Assembly (NCBI GenBank): GCA_046724395.1 | Contig: JBKOWM010000011.1 | Span: 1 to 12,098 of the forward strand | Reading direction: 5' to 3' | Length of the DNA: 12,098 nt | Origin: DATAEU01 sp046724395 | GTDB lineage: Bacteria > Actinomycetota > UBA4738 > HRBIN12 | In this document: piece after piece, positions 1 through 7,647 of the stretch | Layout of the letters: every line of letters begins with the position of its first letter | Position numbering within the stretch: position 1 is the stretch's first letter | Program-made: the position numbers and the translations under genes | The notes under the pieces: generated by a model | Seen by the model: only the letters and a program-made list of their open reading frames with translations | Databases searched by the model: none | What the model was told of the DNA's origin: nothing

Positions 1-1711
1 CCGCCTCACCCGTGACGGGCCGGATGTTCAGGTCGGAATAGTGGCCGTACTGGAACAGAACCGCGCCTTGCGGTTCGGGCTGTTTCACGAAACCGGTGTA
101 GAGGTCGTTGCGGTACGCCTGTAGAAGGTTCTCGTACCACAACACGATCTCCGGGCGATCGTCGTAGATCATCTGCTGCATCTGTCCGACGATCTGTTTC
201 CGGTCCTCGACGGTCGTTGCCCGTTGCTGATCTTTGAACAACTCATCGTACTGCGGGTTCGAGTAGCAGGTGTCGCTCCAGACACCGCACTGGCTTGTCG
301 TATAGGTCGAGAGCTGGAAGTTCGGGTCGGGCTCGACGCCCCATCCCCAGATGTACATGTCGTAGTCGTTTGAGTACCAGACGTCGGTCAGCTTGCTGTC
401 GTTGATCGCCTGGACGTCCGTGTCGACGCCGACGTCCCGGAGCCATTCCGTGATGAAGTCGCCGGCGGTTACGGTTTCGGGACTCTCCGTTCGCACGATG
501 AATCGGAGCTTCAGTGGATCCTTGGTCCCGGGCAGCTCCCGGATCCCGTCACCATCGGAGTCCACATACCCGGCATCCTCCAAAATCTGTTTCGCTCGTT
601 CCGGGTCGTATGTGATGACGTCCGATGGGTCGGTATGCCACTTGGGTTGCATGATCACGGTGACGCCCGGCGTCGCATATCCGAGCTTCACTCGATCGAC
701 GAGAGTCTGTCGGTTGATTGCGTATTCGACGGCTTCACGGAAGGCCGGATCGGTCGTAGCCGGCGAGTGGTTCCAGCCGGTGTCCTTGCAGTACGCGACC
801 TGATCGGTGCATTGATTGAAGCTCATCTGGATGAAGTAAATAGGGTTTCCGACGTTCGTGGTGATGTTGTCGATCCCCTTCAGGGAATCGAAGACATTCG
901 CGCTGACGTCGTCCGCAAAGTCGATCTCGCCCTGCTTGAGGGCCTGCGCCATCCCCTCTTCGTTTTGGAAGATCCGGAAGACGAACTCGTCAAAGTGCGG
1001 CGCCCCCTGCCAATAGTCGGGATTGGCTTCCAGCCGCCAGAAGTCGCCGCGGCTCCACTCGATCAGCTTGAACGGTCCGTCACCGAGCGGGTCGGGGAAC
1101 CCCTTCCACGTCCGGAAGTCAGCCTTGTCCTTGTACTGGCTGAGAAGGGCCTTCGGGAGGATGTAGATGTACGGGGGGTACACCGGCGCCGCCGTCGGCT
1201 CGGTCGTGGTCCACTCTAGCGTGGTCGGGCTGGTGGCCCTGATCCCGCCGGACTTCGTAAACGGTAGGTAGTCGATAAAACTCCCCACGCCCTGATCGAT
1301 GATCCAGTTGAACGTGTACGCGATGTCCTCGGCGGTGAGCGGTGTCCCGTCCCACCACTTGACGTCGTCGCGGACCGTGAATGTCCACGTGAGGCCGTCG
1401 TCGCTCTGCGTCCAATCCGTCGCCAGGTTCGGCTTGGTGTCGAAGTTCTCACGGTCCCAGCTGAGGAAGGTGTCCCACATGAGGTCGGCCGTCGAGTACT
1501 CCGGCGTCTCGATCATGAACATCGGGTTGAACGTGATCGCGTCGTTTGTCGTGCCGACCGTGAACGTCGTTTTCCCGCCCGACGCCTGCGCTGACGCGCT
1601 CTCGCTCTGGGCCAGCGCCACGCCCGCCATCGCCATCGACGCGACGCCGGCCGCGATGGTGACCGCGAGGACCACGGCCGCTCCCCGGTGCGTTCTGATG
1701 CGCGCTCCCAT
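1..1711 (-). CDS. ABC transporter substrate-binding protein, family 5 (peptide/nickel type), C-terminus cut by window edge
   Basis: Extracytoplasmic solute receptor of a peptide-type ABC importer. The frame is open from ATG at 1711 to the left edge (570 codons). AGGAGG (1718-1723 on the complementary strand) lies six bases before the ATG and fixes the start. Residues 1-34 form a Sec-type signal: basic MGARIRTHR, a hydrophobic core, then ALA followed by QSE. There is no lipobox cysteine. Family 5 hallmarks include the N-terminal FNPMF, DGLTWTFTVRDDVKWWDGTPLTAEDI-like segment near 105-130, GDGPFKL near 210-216, ANPDYWQG near 229-236 and YDPERAKQILEDAGY near 368-382, followed by an Asp/Gly-rich DSDGDGI. 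The mature part has four cysteines in two C-x6-C pairs (301/308 and 475/482), which could form disulfides. The gene follows the catabolic operon on the same strand after a 143-base gap, so it probably serves the same substrate; permease genes would be expected to the left. The ligand cannot be read from sequence. Family is certain; specificity is unknown. Confidence 0.93.
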   Translation of the reverse strand, partial: MGARIRTHRGAAVVLAVTIAAGVASMAMAGVALAQSESASAQASGGKTTFTVGTTNDAITFNPMFMIETPEYSTADLMWDTFLSWDRENFDTKPNLATDWTQSDDGLTWTFTVRDDVKWWDGTPLTAEDIAYTFNWIIDQGVGSFIDYLPFTKSGGIRATSPTTLEWTTTEPTAAPVYPPYIYILPKALLSQYKDKADFRTWKGFPDPLGDGPFKLIEWSRGDFWRLEANPDYWQGAPHFDEFVFRIFQNEEGMAQALKQGEIDFADDVSANVFDSLKGIDNITTNVGNPIYFIQMSFNQCTDQVAYCKDTGWNHSPATTDPAFREAVEYAINRQTLVDRVKLGYATPGVTVIMQPKWHTDPSDVITYDPERAKQILEDAGYVDSDGDGIRELPGTKDPLKLRFIVRTESPETVTAGDFITEWLRDVGVDTDVQAINDSKLTDVWYSNDYDMYIWGWGVEPDPNFQLSTYTTSQCGVWSDTCYSNPQYDELFKDQQRATTVEDRKQIVGQMQQMIYDDRPEIVLWYENLLQAYRNDLYTGFVKQPEPQGAVLFQYGHYSDLNIRPVTGEA

Positions 1712-1854
1712 TCGCCCCCTCCTCGTTCGCGACGAGATGCCGTCACGCATGGATACGCTCAACGCCTCCGCCGGGACTGCGGCAATCCCGGCATCCTGAA
1801 CGGCTATATAGCACTTTGAGGTCGGCAAGCGGTAGCCAAGATCCGCCCGCCCGG
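1712..1854. other. Intergenic leader upstream of the substrate-binding protein gene
   Basis: This 143-base gap contains no convincing gene. It holds a perfect 10-base palindrome GCTATATAGC at 1803-1812, the most AT-rich spot in the gap and a possible -10 region or operator, and a 7-bp hairpin at 1770-1792. No -35 element with good spacing to the TATATA was found on the minus strand, so a separate promoter for the transporter gene is possible but not shown. The gap ends with the AGGAGG ribosome site at 1718-1723. Confidence 0.5.
1770..1792 (-). promoter_or_regulatory. Perfect 7-bp hairpin in the leader of the substrate-binding protein gene
   Basis: GCCGGGA (1770-1776) and TCCCGGC (1786-1792) are exact reverse complements with a 9-base loop. 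In the minus-strand transcript the stem is followed by a purine/G-rich stretch, not by a run of T, so it is not a standard intrinsic terminator. It lies 58 bases before the ATG at 1711. It could be a processing or mRNA-stabilising stem that sets differential expression of the transporter gene, a weak terminator, or chance in GC-rich DNA. Confidence 0.35.
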
Positions 1855-2643
1855 TTATGACCGCCGGTCAGCCGTCGCGGCTGTCGTCGACGGGCGGCGG
1901 GTGCGGCGGACCCGTGCGGTTTTGACGAGGGAGTCGAACAGGCCCTGCTGAGCCTCATCCCGGTCCGCTGTGTCCTCCGGATGCCACTGCACCCCAAGCA
2001 TCCAGCCCCGCCGGCGTTCAAGCGCCTCAACGAGACCGTCGGGGGACCACCCGGTCGGGACGAGGCCGTCGCCTAGCCGGTCGGCGGCCTGGTGGTGGTG
2101 CGTCGAGCAGTCGAGCGTCTCGGCGGCGCAGGCCGAGGCCAGCCGGCTGCCGGCCGCCGCCCGGACCGGGTGCCGGAGGTGCTCGTCGCCGCTCGGGGTC
2201 CCGTGCTCCAGCAGGCCCGCCCGAGCCGGGAGATGGGGGATCAGCGTTCCTCCGAAGGCGACGTTCATGACCTGCGCGCCGCGACAGATCGCAAGCGTGG
2301 CGACCTCGCGCTCATCGGCCGCTTGCAGAAGCGCGATCTCGAGCGCGTCGCGATCCGGCTCGACACCGTAGACGGTGGCGTCGCCGGTCCCGCCGTAGCG
2401 GGACGGCTCGACGTCCCCGCCGCCGACGAGAACGATCGCATCCACGCGATCGAGAATCTCCTCGGGCGATGCGGTCTCGCCGGGCAGGAGAAGGGTCGGC
2501 CGCCCGCCGGCGCGGCGGATCGCATCGACGTAGTTCTCGGGTACTCCGTAACCGCCGACCAGCCAGTTCGATATGCGGCCGGGGGCGAGGTGGTACGCGA
2601 CGACGCCGATCCAGGGTTCGTTCACATACCGCATCGTAGCCAT
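1855..2643 (-). CDS. puuD: Gamma-glutamyl-gamma-aminobutyrate hydrolase-like protein (PuuD/peptidase C26 family)
   Basis: Cytoplasmic class I amidotransferase-fold hydrolase of 262 residues, close to the family length of about 250. In the Puu pathway this enzyme cleaves gamma-glutamyl-GABA to glutamate and GABA. Visible signatures are the oxyanion strand VLVGGGDVEPSRY near 71-83, the nucleophile elbow AICRGAQVMN with Cys120, and the catalytic GVQWHPED with His221 and Glu223. The HHHQA near 182-186 is also typical of the family. The tail (about 244-262) is basic and low in complexity. The start is uncertain: ATG at 2643 and ATG at 2634 are both possible, neither has a good ribosome site, and no other start codon was seen just upstream in frame. 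It lies 40 bases after the aldehyde dehydrogenase gene and is probably the last enzyme of the operon. Family is confident; the exact gamma-glutamyl substrate is inferred. Confidence 0.9.
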   Translation of the reverse strand: MATMRYVNEPWIGVVAYHLAPGRISNWLVGGYGVPENYVDAIRRAGGRPTLLLPGETASPEEILDRVDAIVLVGGGDVEPSRYGGTGDATVYGVEPDRDALEIALLQAADEREVATLAICRGAQVMNVAFGGTLIPHLPARAGLLEHGTPSGDEHLRHPVRAAAGSRLASACAAETLDCSTHHHQAADRLGDGLVPTGWSPDGLVEALERRRGWMLGVQWHPEDTADRDEAQQGLFDSLVKTARVRRTRRPSTTAATADRRS

Positions 2644-2683
2644 CGCGTCGGTCCGCGCGACGGAATCCTCTTCAGGAGCCGCG

Positions 2684-4132
2684 TCAGACGTTGTCGGAGA
2701 AGAAGACGTTCTTGACCTCGGTGTACAGCTGAACGGCGTGCATTCCCATCTCGCGGCCGATCCCGCTCCGCTTGTAGCCGCCGAACGGCGCCTCGGTGTG
2801 AACGCTGTGGCTCGAGTTCACGCTGATGACCCCGGTGCGCATCTCCTTGGCCACTCGAATCGCGCGGCCCACGTCGCGCGTCCAGACAGACCCCGAAAGG
2901 CCGTACTCCGATTCGTTGGCCAGCCGGATCGCGTCGGCCTCGGTCTCGAACGGGATGATGCAGGCAACCGGCCCGAAGATCTCCTCCTGCGCGACGCGCC
3001 ACGAGTTGTCCACGTCGGCGAGGACCGCGGGCTCGACGAAGGCCCCGCCGTCACCGCCCGCGACTTGCGGCGTGCCTCCCCCGCCGACCAGGCGGGCGCC
3101 CTCCTTCTGCCCGAGCGCTAAGTACTCGAGCGTCGTGCGTCGCTGTCCCTCCGAGATCATCGGGCCGATCTCGGTCTCCTCGTCGAGCGGCTGACCGACG
3201 CGCAGCTCGGCGGTTCGCTTCACGACGCGCTCGACGAAGTCGTCGTAGGCGGGGCGCTCCACGAAGATCCTCGATCGCGCGCAGCAGTCCTGTCCACAAT
3301 TTCCGAAGACGGCCCACACCGACCGCTCGACGGCGATGTCCATGTCGGCATCCGCGAACACGACGCTCGCCGATTTCCCGCCGAGCTCCAGGGACACGCG
3401 CGTGATGTTCCGCGCAGCGAGCGCCATGATCTCGGAGCCGACGGCCGTCGATCCCGTGAACCCGACCTTGGCGACGCGGGGATCTCCGACGAGTGCATTC
3501 CCGACGGTGGAGCCGGGGCCGGGCAGGACGGAGATGGATTCGGACGGCAGGCCCGCCTCGACGAGGATCTCCGCGAGCCGAAGCACCGTCAGCGGGGTGT
3601 ACGTCGCGGGCTTGACGATGATCGAGTTTCCACATGCGAGCGCGGGGGCGATTTTCCACGTGGAGATGACGAGCGGGAAGTTCCATGGCGTGATGAGTAC
3701 GCACACGCCGACCGGCTCGCGGATCGTGACGTCGAGGCCCGAATCCTGTACCGGCACCGTCTCACCCATGATCTTGTTGGCCGCGCCTCCCCAGTACTCG
3801 AGGGTGTCGGCGACGATGCCCATCTCGTCTCGCGCGTCCCGAATCGGCTTTCCGGCGTTCTGCGCCTCCAGCCGCGCGAGGTCCTCGAGCCGCTCGCGGA
3901 CGAGGAGCGACGCAGCCAGCAGGACGCGGCCCCGCTTCGTTGCGGGCGTCCGCCGCCAGGATCCGTCCTGAAACGCGCGATGCGCGAGGTCGGCGGCGCG
4001 GCGCGCGTCCTCGGGCCCCGCCTCGGCGACGCGGGCCAGCGCCTCACCCGTCGCGGGCTCGATCACGTCGAACGTCGCGCCGTCGGACGCGGGCGCTCGT
4101 TCGCCCCCGACGATCAGCATCTCGGTTTCCAT
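2684..4132 (-). CDS. NAD(P)-dependent aldehyde dehydrogenase (PuuC/KauB-like role)
   Basis: Soluble aldehyde dehydrogenase of 482 residues, normal for the superfamily. It oxidises an aldehyde to the acid, here probably an aminoaldehyde or its gamma-glutamyl form made by a neighbouring aminotransferase. Motifs in order: TPWNFP with Asn151 (oxyanion), the cofactor lysine Lys174 in VKPA, GFTGST at 224-229 in the Rossmann fold, LELGGK with general base Glu249, FGNCGQDCCA with nucleophile Cys283 next to a second Cys284, and EEIFGP at 383-388. All catalytic residues are present. ATG at 4132 is preceded by GGGGAGGA about six bases away, a strong ribosome site. The gene lies 30 bases after the GS-like gene and 40 before the PuuD-like gene. 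Superfamily is certain; substrate is assigned only from context, and betaine-aldehyde or succinate-semialdehyde type activity is an alternative. Confidence 0.95.
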   Translation of the reverse strand: METEMLIVGGERAPASDGATFDVIEPATGEALARVAEAGPEDARRAADLAHRAFQDGSWRRTPATKRGRVLLAASLLVRERLEDLARLEAQNAGKPIRDARDEMGIVADTLEYWGGAANKIMGETVPVQDSGLDVTIREPVGVCVLITPWNFPLVISTWKIAPALACGNSIIVKPATYTPLTVLRLAEILVEAGLPSESISVLPGPGSTVGNALVGDPRVAKVGFTGSTAVGSEIMALAARNITRVSLELGGKSASVVFADADMDIAVERSVWAVFGNCGQDCCARSRIFVERPAYDDFVERVVKRTAELRVGQPLDEETEIGPMISEGQRRTTLEYLALGQKEGARLVGGGGTPQVAGGDGGAFVEPAVLADVDNSWRVAQEEIFGPVACIIPFETEADAIRLANESEYGLSGSVWTRDVGRAIRVAKEMRTGVISVNSSHSVHTEAPFGGYKRSGIGREMGMHAVQLYTEVKNVFFSDNV

Positions 4133-4162
4133 GTCGCGTCCTCCCCTCGCTTGCCGCCTCGC

Positions 4163-5509
4163 TCACACTGCGCGGTCGTACCGGGCGCGCTCCCAATCGG
4201 TCACGGTCTCGCGCCAGGCCTTGACCTCCCATCGCCGAGACGTGGCGAAGTACTCGCAGAACTCCTCCCCGAGCATCCTTCGCAACGGCTCGTCGGCATC
4301 GAATGCCAGGAGCGCCGCCTCGAGCGACGCGGGAAGCTCCGGAATGTCGTGCCTCTCGTATGCATCGCCGACGACCGGCGCCGGAGGGTCGGCCGCTCGC
4401 CGGATACCGTCGGCCGCGGACGAGAGCAGCGCGGCGAGCGCGAGGTAGGGGTTCGCGTCGGCGCCCGGACGGCGACACTCAAGCCTCCAGAGCTCGGGCC
4501 GATCCGATCGAATCGCGCGAACCGCGCACGAGCGGTTCTCGAAGCCCCACGTCGCGTTGATCGGGGCGAACCAGCCCGGGACCAAGCGCTTGTAGGAGTT
4601 GATCGTCGGGTTTAGCAACAGCGAGGCCGCCGCGAGATGCGCGAGGACGCCGGCGATGGCCGACCGAAAGGCGGCCGGCGGGTCGTCGGACGCGCGGGCG
4701 GCCGCGAACGCGTTGGTTTCTCCCTGCCATAGCGACGCGTGAACGTGTCCGCTCGAACCCTCCTCGCCGGGGACGGTCTTCGCCAGGAAGCTCGCCCGCA
4801 GACCCATCGACGAGGCGACCTGCTTGACGGCGAACTTCACGAGGGCGGCATGGTCCGCCGCCCCCAGTCCGCGTCCCGGGGCGAGGTTCAGCTCGAGCAG
4901 GCCGGGACCCGCCTCGGTATGGACGGCCGACAGTCGAACGCCCAACCCCTCGAGCGCCGGCACCAGGGCGTCGAGAAACGCGGCGTAGCGCGTGATCTCG
5001 GCCAGGCTGTAACTGATCCCGCTCGACGTCGGCCGCTCGCCGGCGTCCCAGATCCGCACCTCGTACTCGAATGCGGCCATCGGCTCGTATCCGAGATCCG
5101 CGAGGTCAGCCACGACGCGCGCGAGGACCTCGCGGGCCGCGAACGCGACTGGAGATCCGTCGGGCCAGCTCGGGGTCGACAGGCAGATCCGCCATCCCGG
5201 CGCCCACGACAGCGGGCGAAGCGTCTCGGGATCCGGGTGGACGATGAGGTCGGCGGCTCCCGTGCGAATACCGAATCGTTCGTAGTCGGCGATCGGGGTG
5301 TCGGTCGGGTCGAGGCCGAGGATCAGGTCCGTCATCACGGTCCCGCGAGCGACGGCGACCTCGAACGCGTCGGGCCTCAGAGCCTTGCCGCGCAAGGAGC
5401 CGTTCATGTCCGGGATCGCAAGCAGGACGAACTCGCCCGTGGGCGAAGACTCGTCGCCGGTGGCGACGGCGAGCTCCGAGGCGCCCGAGCGCGTATCGAT
5501 GTCGCTCAT
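4163..5509 (-). CDS. Glutamine synthetase-like gamma-glutamyl ligase, paralog 1 (PuuA/SpuB-like)
   Basis: ATP-dependent ligase of 448 residues joining glutamate to an amine. The N-terminal beta-grasp part carries IPDMNGSLRGK near 32-42. The catalytic domain keeps the metal ligands Glu148/Glu150, Glu199 and Glu206, the His255/His257 pair in SGHVH, Arg308 in NSYKRL, and Glu344/Arg346 before the ANPYLALAA motif (352-360). The adenylylation-site motif of housekeeping GlnA (NLY-D/E-LP type) is absent; the C-terminal region goes straight to IPELPASLEAAL. This fits a catabolic amine ligase better than nitrogen assimilation. Its ATG overlaps the stop of the upstream aminotransferase gene as ATGA (5506-5509), and no separate ribosome site is evident, so translation is probably coupled. 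Putrescine or another polyamine is the natural guess for substrate, from the adjacent aldehyde dehydrogenase, PuuD-like and aminotransferase genes. Family is certain, substrate inferred. Confidence 0.93.
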   Translation of the reverse strand: MSDIDTRSGASELAVATGDESSPTGEFVLLAIPDMNGSLRGKALRPDAFEVAVARGTVMTDLILGLDPTDTPIADYERFGIRTGAADLIVHPDPETLRPLSWAPGWRICLSTPSWPDGSPVAFAAREVLARVVADLADLGYEPMAAFEYEVRIWDAGERPTSSGISYSLAEITRYAAFLDALVPALEGLGVRLSAVHTEAGPGLLELNLAPGRGLGAADHAALVKFAVKQVASSMGLRASFLAKTVPGEEGSSGHVHASLWQGETNAFAAARASDDPPAAFRSAIAGVLAHLAAASLLLNPTINSYKRLVPGWFAPINATWGFENRSCAVRAIRSDRPELWRLECRRPGADANPYLALAALLSSAADGIRRAADPPAPVVGDAYERHDIPELPASLEAALLAFDADEPLRRMLGEEFCEYFATSRRWEVKAWRETVTDWERARYDRAV

Positions 5510-6867
5510 CGCGCCGGCGAGCCGCCGAGCGTCGCCGTGATCCGGCCTTCCACATCCGCCACGGCATCCGCGACACGCTCGACCATCTGCGTGAGCTCCG
5601 CGTCCGTCGTCACGTACGCAGGCGCGATCAGAACCTGATCGCCGGCGAAACCGTCCGCCTGCGGATGCGTCGAGGTGACGAGGACGCCGTGCTCCAGGGC
5701 GGTGTCATCCATCATCGACGCCGCGTCGAGATCGTCCGGCAGGAACGACTCGCCGTCGCGCGGGTCGACGAGCTCGAATCCCAACAGGAAGCCCTCGCCA
5801 CGGACGTCCCGAACGATCCGAAACGGTGCGAGCGCCTCGCGAAGCTCGTCGCGCAGGGCGAGGCCGCGCGCGTGCACCCGTTCGACGAGCCCGCGATCGG
5901 CGATCAGGTCCAGAACCGCCATCCCGACGGCCGTCGACAGCGGGGCGCCGTCCCAGGTGTGACCGAGGTCGAACTCCCTGGAGCCCTGCTCGAGCGCCTC
6001 GTAGACGTGGCCGCGGCAAAGGACCGCACCGAGCGGCACGTATCCGGCGCCGAGTGCCTTGCCGATCGAGACGATGTCCGGCTCGATCGGGAGCCGGTGC
6101 GCCGCCAGCCACGACCCGGTCCGTCCGATCCCGGTCACGACCTCGTCGAAACAGATCAGGAACCCGTACCGCTCGCGTCGTTCGGCGAGCCCGTGCCAGA
6201 AGGCATCCGGCGCGCGGTACCCCGGAAGCGCGGCCGCGCCGATCGGCTCGCAGAAGAACGCGGCCACCGTGTCGGGCCCCGCGTCGTCTACCTGGCGGTC
6301 GAGTTCCCGAAGGGCCGCCTCGCCCGTTGGGTCGAATCGCCACGTCGAGGGCGGGATGTGAAGGTGCGACGCCAAGTACGGCTGGTACGGCGCCTGAAGG
6401 TGCGGGCGCCCGCTGAGCGCAAGCGTTCCCATCGTGGATCCGTGGTACGCCTGCGCTTGCGAGATCGCGCGCCAGCGGGCGGAGTCGCCGCGCTCGACGT
6501 GGTACAGGCGAGCGAGCTGCAGTGCGGTCTCGTTGGCCTCGGACCCTCCCGAGACGAAGCGGACGCGAGCCATCTCGGGAGCGACGACCTCGAGCATGCG
6601 ATCGGCCAGGCGCTCCTGCGGTTCGCTCGTCACATGATGGTTGTAGAAGTACGAGAGCCGTTCGGCCTGCGTCTCCAACGCCGTCACGAGCTCGCCGACG
6701 CCGTATCCCAGGCAACTGACCATGGCGCCCCCGGAACTCGCGTCTAGGATCCGGCGACCGTCGTTCGTCGTGACCCAGACGCCGTCGCCGGCCTCGATGA
6801 CGGGGTAGTCGAGATCGAGGAAGCGCGGGAAGACGTGGGTCGCGTCCGATCCGACGGTTCCCGGCAT
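5506..6867 (-). CDS. Class III (omega) aminotransferase, PLP-dependent, paralog A
   Basis: Fold-type I PLP aminotransferase of 453 residues from this start, of the family that includes SpuC, GABA transaminase and other omega-amine transaminases. Using residue numbers from the upstream ATG at 6885, the motifs are phosphate-binding GGSEANE (113-119), AYHGSTMG (146-153), FDEVVTGIGRTG with Asp247, PLP Schiff-base Lys276 in SIGKALGAGY, and GHTWDGAPLS (308-316). I prefer the ATG at 6867 because GGAGG lies eight bases before it and because it aligns with the start of the paralog at 9032; the ATG at 6885 has no ribosome site. The gene follows the amidotransferase gene closely and overlaps the GS-like gene by ATGA. 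Likely role: convert a primary amine end (diamine, gamma-glutamyl-diamine or GABA) to an aldehyde for the dehydrogenase. Family certain, substrate unknown. Confidence 0.93.
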   Translation of the reverse strand: MPGTVGSDATHVFPRFLDLDYPVIEAGDGVWVTTNDGRRILDASSGGAMVSCLGYGVGELVTALETQAERLSYFYNHHVTSEPQERLADRMLEVVAPEMARVRFVSGGSEANETALQLARLYHVERGDSARWRAISQAQAYHGSTMGTLALSGRPHLQAPYQPYLASHLHIPPSTWRFDPTGEAALRELDRQVDDAGPDTVAAFFCEPIGAAALPGYRAPDAFWHGLAERRERYGFLICFDEVVTGIGRTGSWLAAHRLPIEPDIVSIGKALGAGYVPLGAVLCRGHVYEALEQGSREFDLGHTWDGAPLSTAVGMAVLDLIADRGLVERVHARGLALRDELREALAPFRIVRDVRGEGFLLGFELVDPRDGESFLPDDLDAASMMDDTALEHGVLVTSTHPQADGFAGDQVLIAPAYVTTDAELTQMVERVADAVADVEGRITATLGGSPAR

Positions 6868-6897
6868 CGTCCGCGCCTCCGCCATCGTGCCGTGGGC

Positions 6898-7647
6898 TCA
6901 GCGAACCGTCGCGGCCTCGCCCGGCGACCCGCCGCTGTGCGGGTCGTCGCGTGAGGCGATGCGGTCGGCGAACCGGTCGAACAGCTGCCACGCCATTCGC
7001 TTGCTGTCGGAGGCCCGACGCTTGGTCTCCTCGAGCAGCGCGTCGGGATCCACCCCGTCGGCGTCGAGCTCGTGCCGGTAGACGCGGACCCATTCGTCCA
7101 TGACGTCGACGGTGACCTCCGGGTGAAACTGAAGCCCGAGGTGTCGGCCGGCGACGAACGCCTGTGGCCCGACGTCGGACTCCGCGATCAGCTCGGTGCC
7201 CTCGGGGAGCGTGAACGAGTCGAAATGCCACTGGAACCACGGGCCCTCGGGGACGAGATCGGGATCCCGGCTGCGGACGGGGAGCCACCCGATCTCCGAC
7301 CGGTTGGCGCGAAAGCCGTGGCCGCCGAGCACACGCGCCAGAAGCTGACCGCCGAAGCACAGCCCCAGGACGGGAACGCCGGCGTCCACGGCACGACCGA
7401 GGAGACCGACCTCCCGCCGCACGAACGGCTTGGAGTCGTCGAAGGCGGCGAACTCTGATCCGCACGACACGATCACGTCGAACGCAGCCGGGTCGACGTC
7501 GCGCTCCTGGAGGTCGATCCGATACACGTCGGCGGTGCCCCCGCGCTCGACGAGCCAGTCGGTGAAGTGACCGGCCGGCGTTGGGTCCTCGTGCTGCACG
7601 ATCAGCGCCCGCAGACGCGAGCGCTCTTCGGTGGTCGTGGGCGACAT
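6898..7647 (-). CDS. Class I glutamine amidotransferase-like protein (GATase1, GMP-synthase-subunit type)
   Basis: Stand-alone amidotransferase-fold protein of 249 residues with no synthetase domain. The triad is complete: Cys97 in VLGLCFGGQLLARVLGG, and His175 and Glu177 in LGLQFHPEV. The region WFQWHFDSF at 137-145 is typical of this subfamily. Stand-alone GATases beside GS-like ligases are known from aromatic-amine degradation (aniline clusters, GS-like plus amidotransferase-like genes), where they are thought to act on gamma-glutamyl amides; a comparable hydrolase role is inferred here. ATG at 7647 has GGAGGAG a few bases upstream and overlaps the stop of the preceding aminotransferase as TGATG (7645-7649), so the two are translationally coupled. 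A much longer frame extends upstream through the aminotransferase gene but is only its shadow. Alternatives: a true amide-transfer subunit, or a second gamma-glutamyl hydrolase beside the PuuD-like gene. Confidence 0.9.
   Translation of the reverse strand: MSPTTTEERSRLRALIVQHEDPTPAGHFTDWLVERGGTADVYRIDLQERDVDPAAFDVIVSCGSEFAAFDDSKPFVRREVGLLGRAVDAGVPVLGLCFGGQLLARVLGGHGFRANRSEIGWLPVRSRDPDLVPEGPWFQWHFDSFTLPEGTELIAESDVGPQAFVAGRHLGLQFHPEVTVDVMDEWVRVYRHELDADGVDPDALLEETKRRASDSKRMAWQLFDRFADRIASRDDPHSGGSPGEAATVR

Noticed and set aside
1770..1792. Intrinsic transcription terminator after the PuuD-like gene
   Set aside because: The stem is perfect but short and no T-run follows in the minus-strand transcript, so it is recorded only as a hairpin of uncertain role.
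5665..6747. A 360-codon plus-strand frame opposite aminotransferase A
   Set aside because: No recognisable domain and biased composition; it mirrors the codon pattern of the real gene on the other strand.
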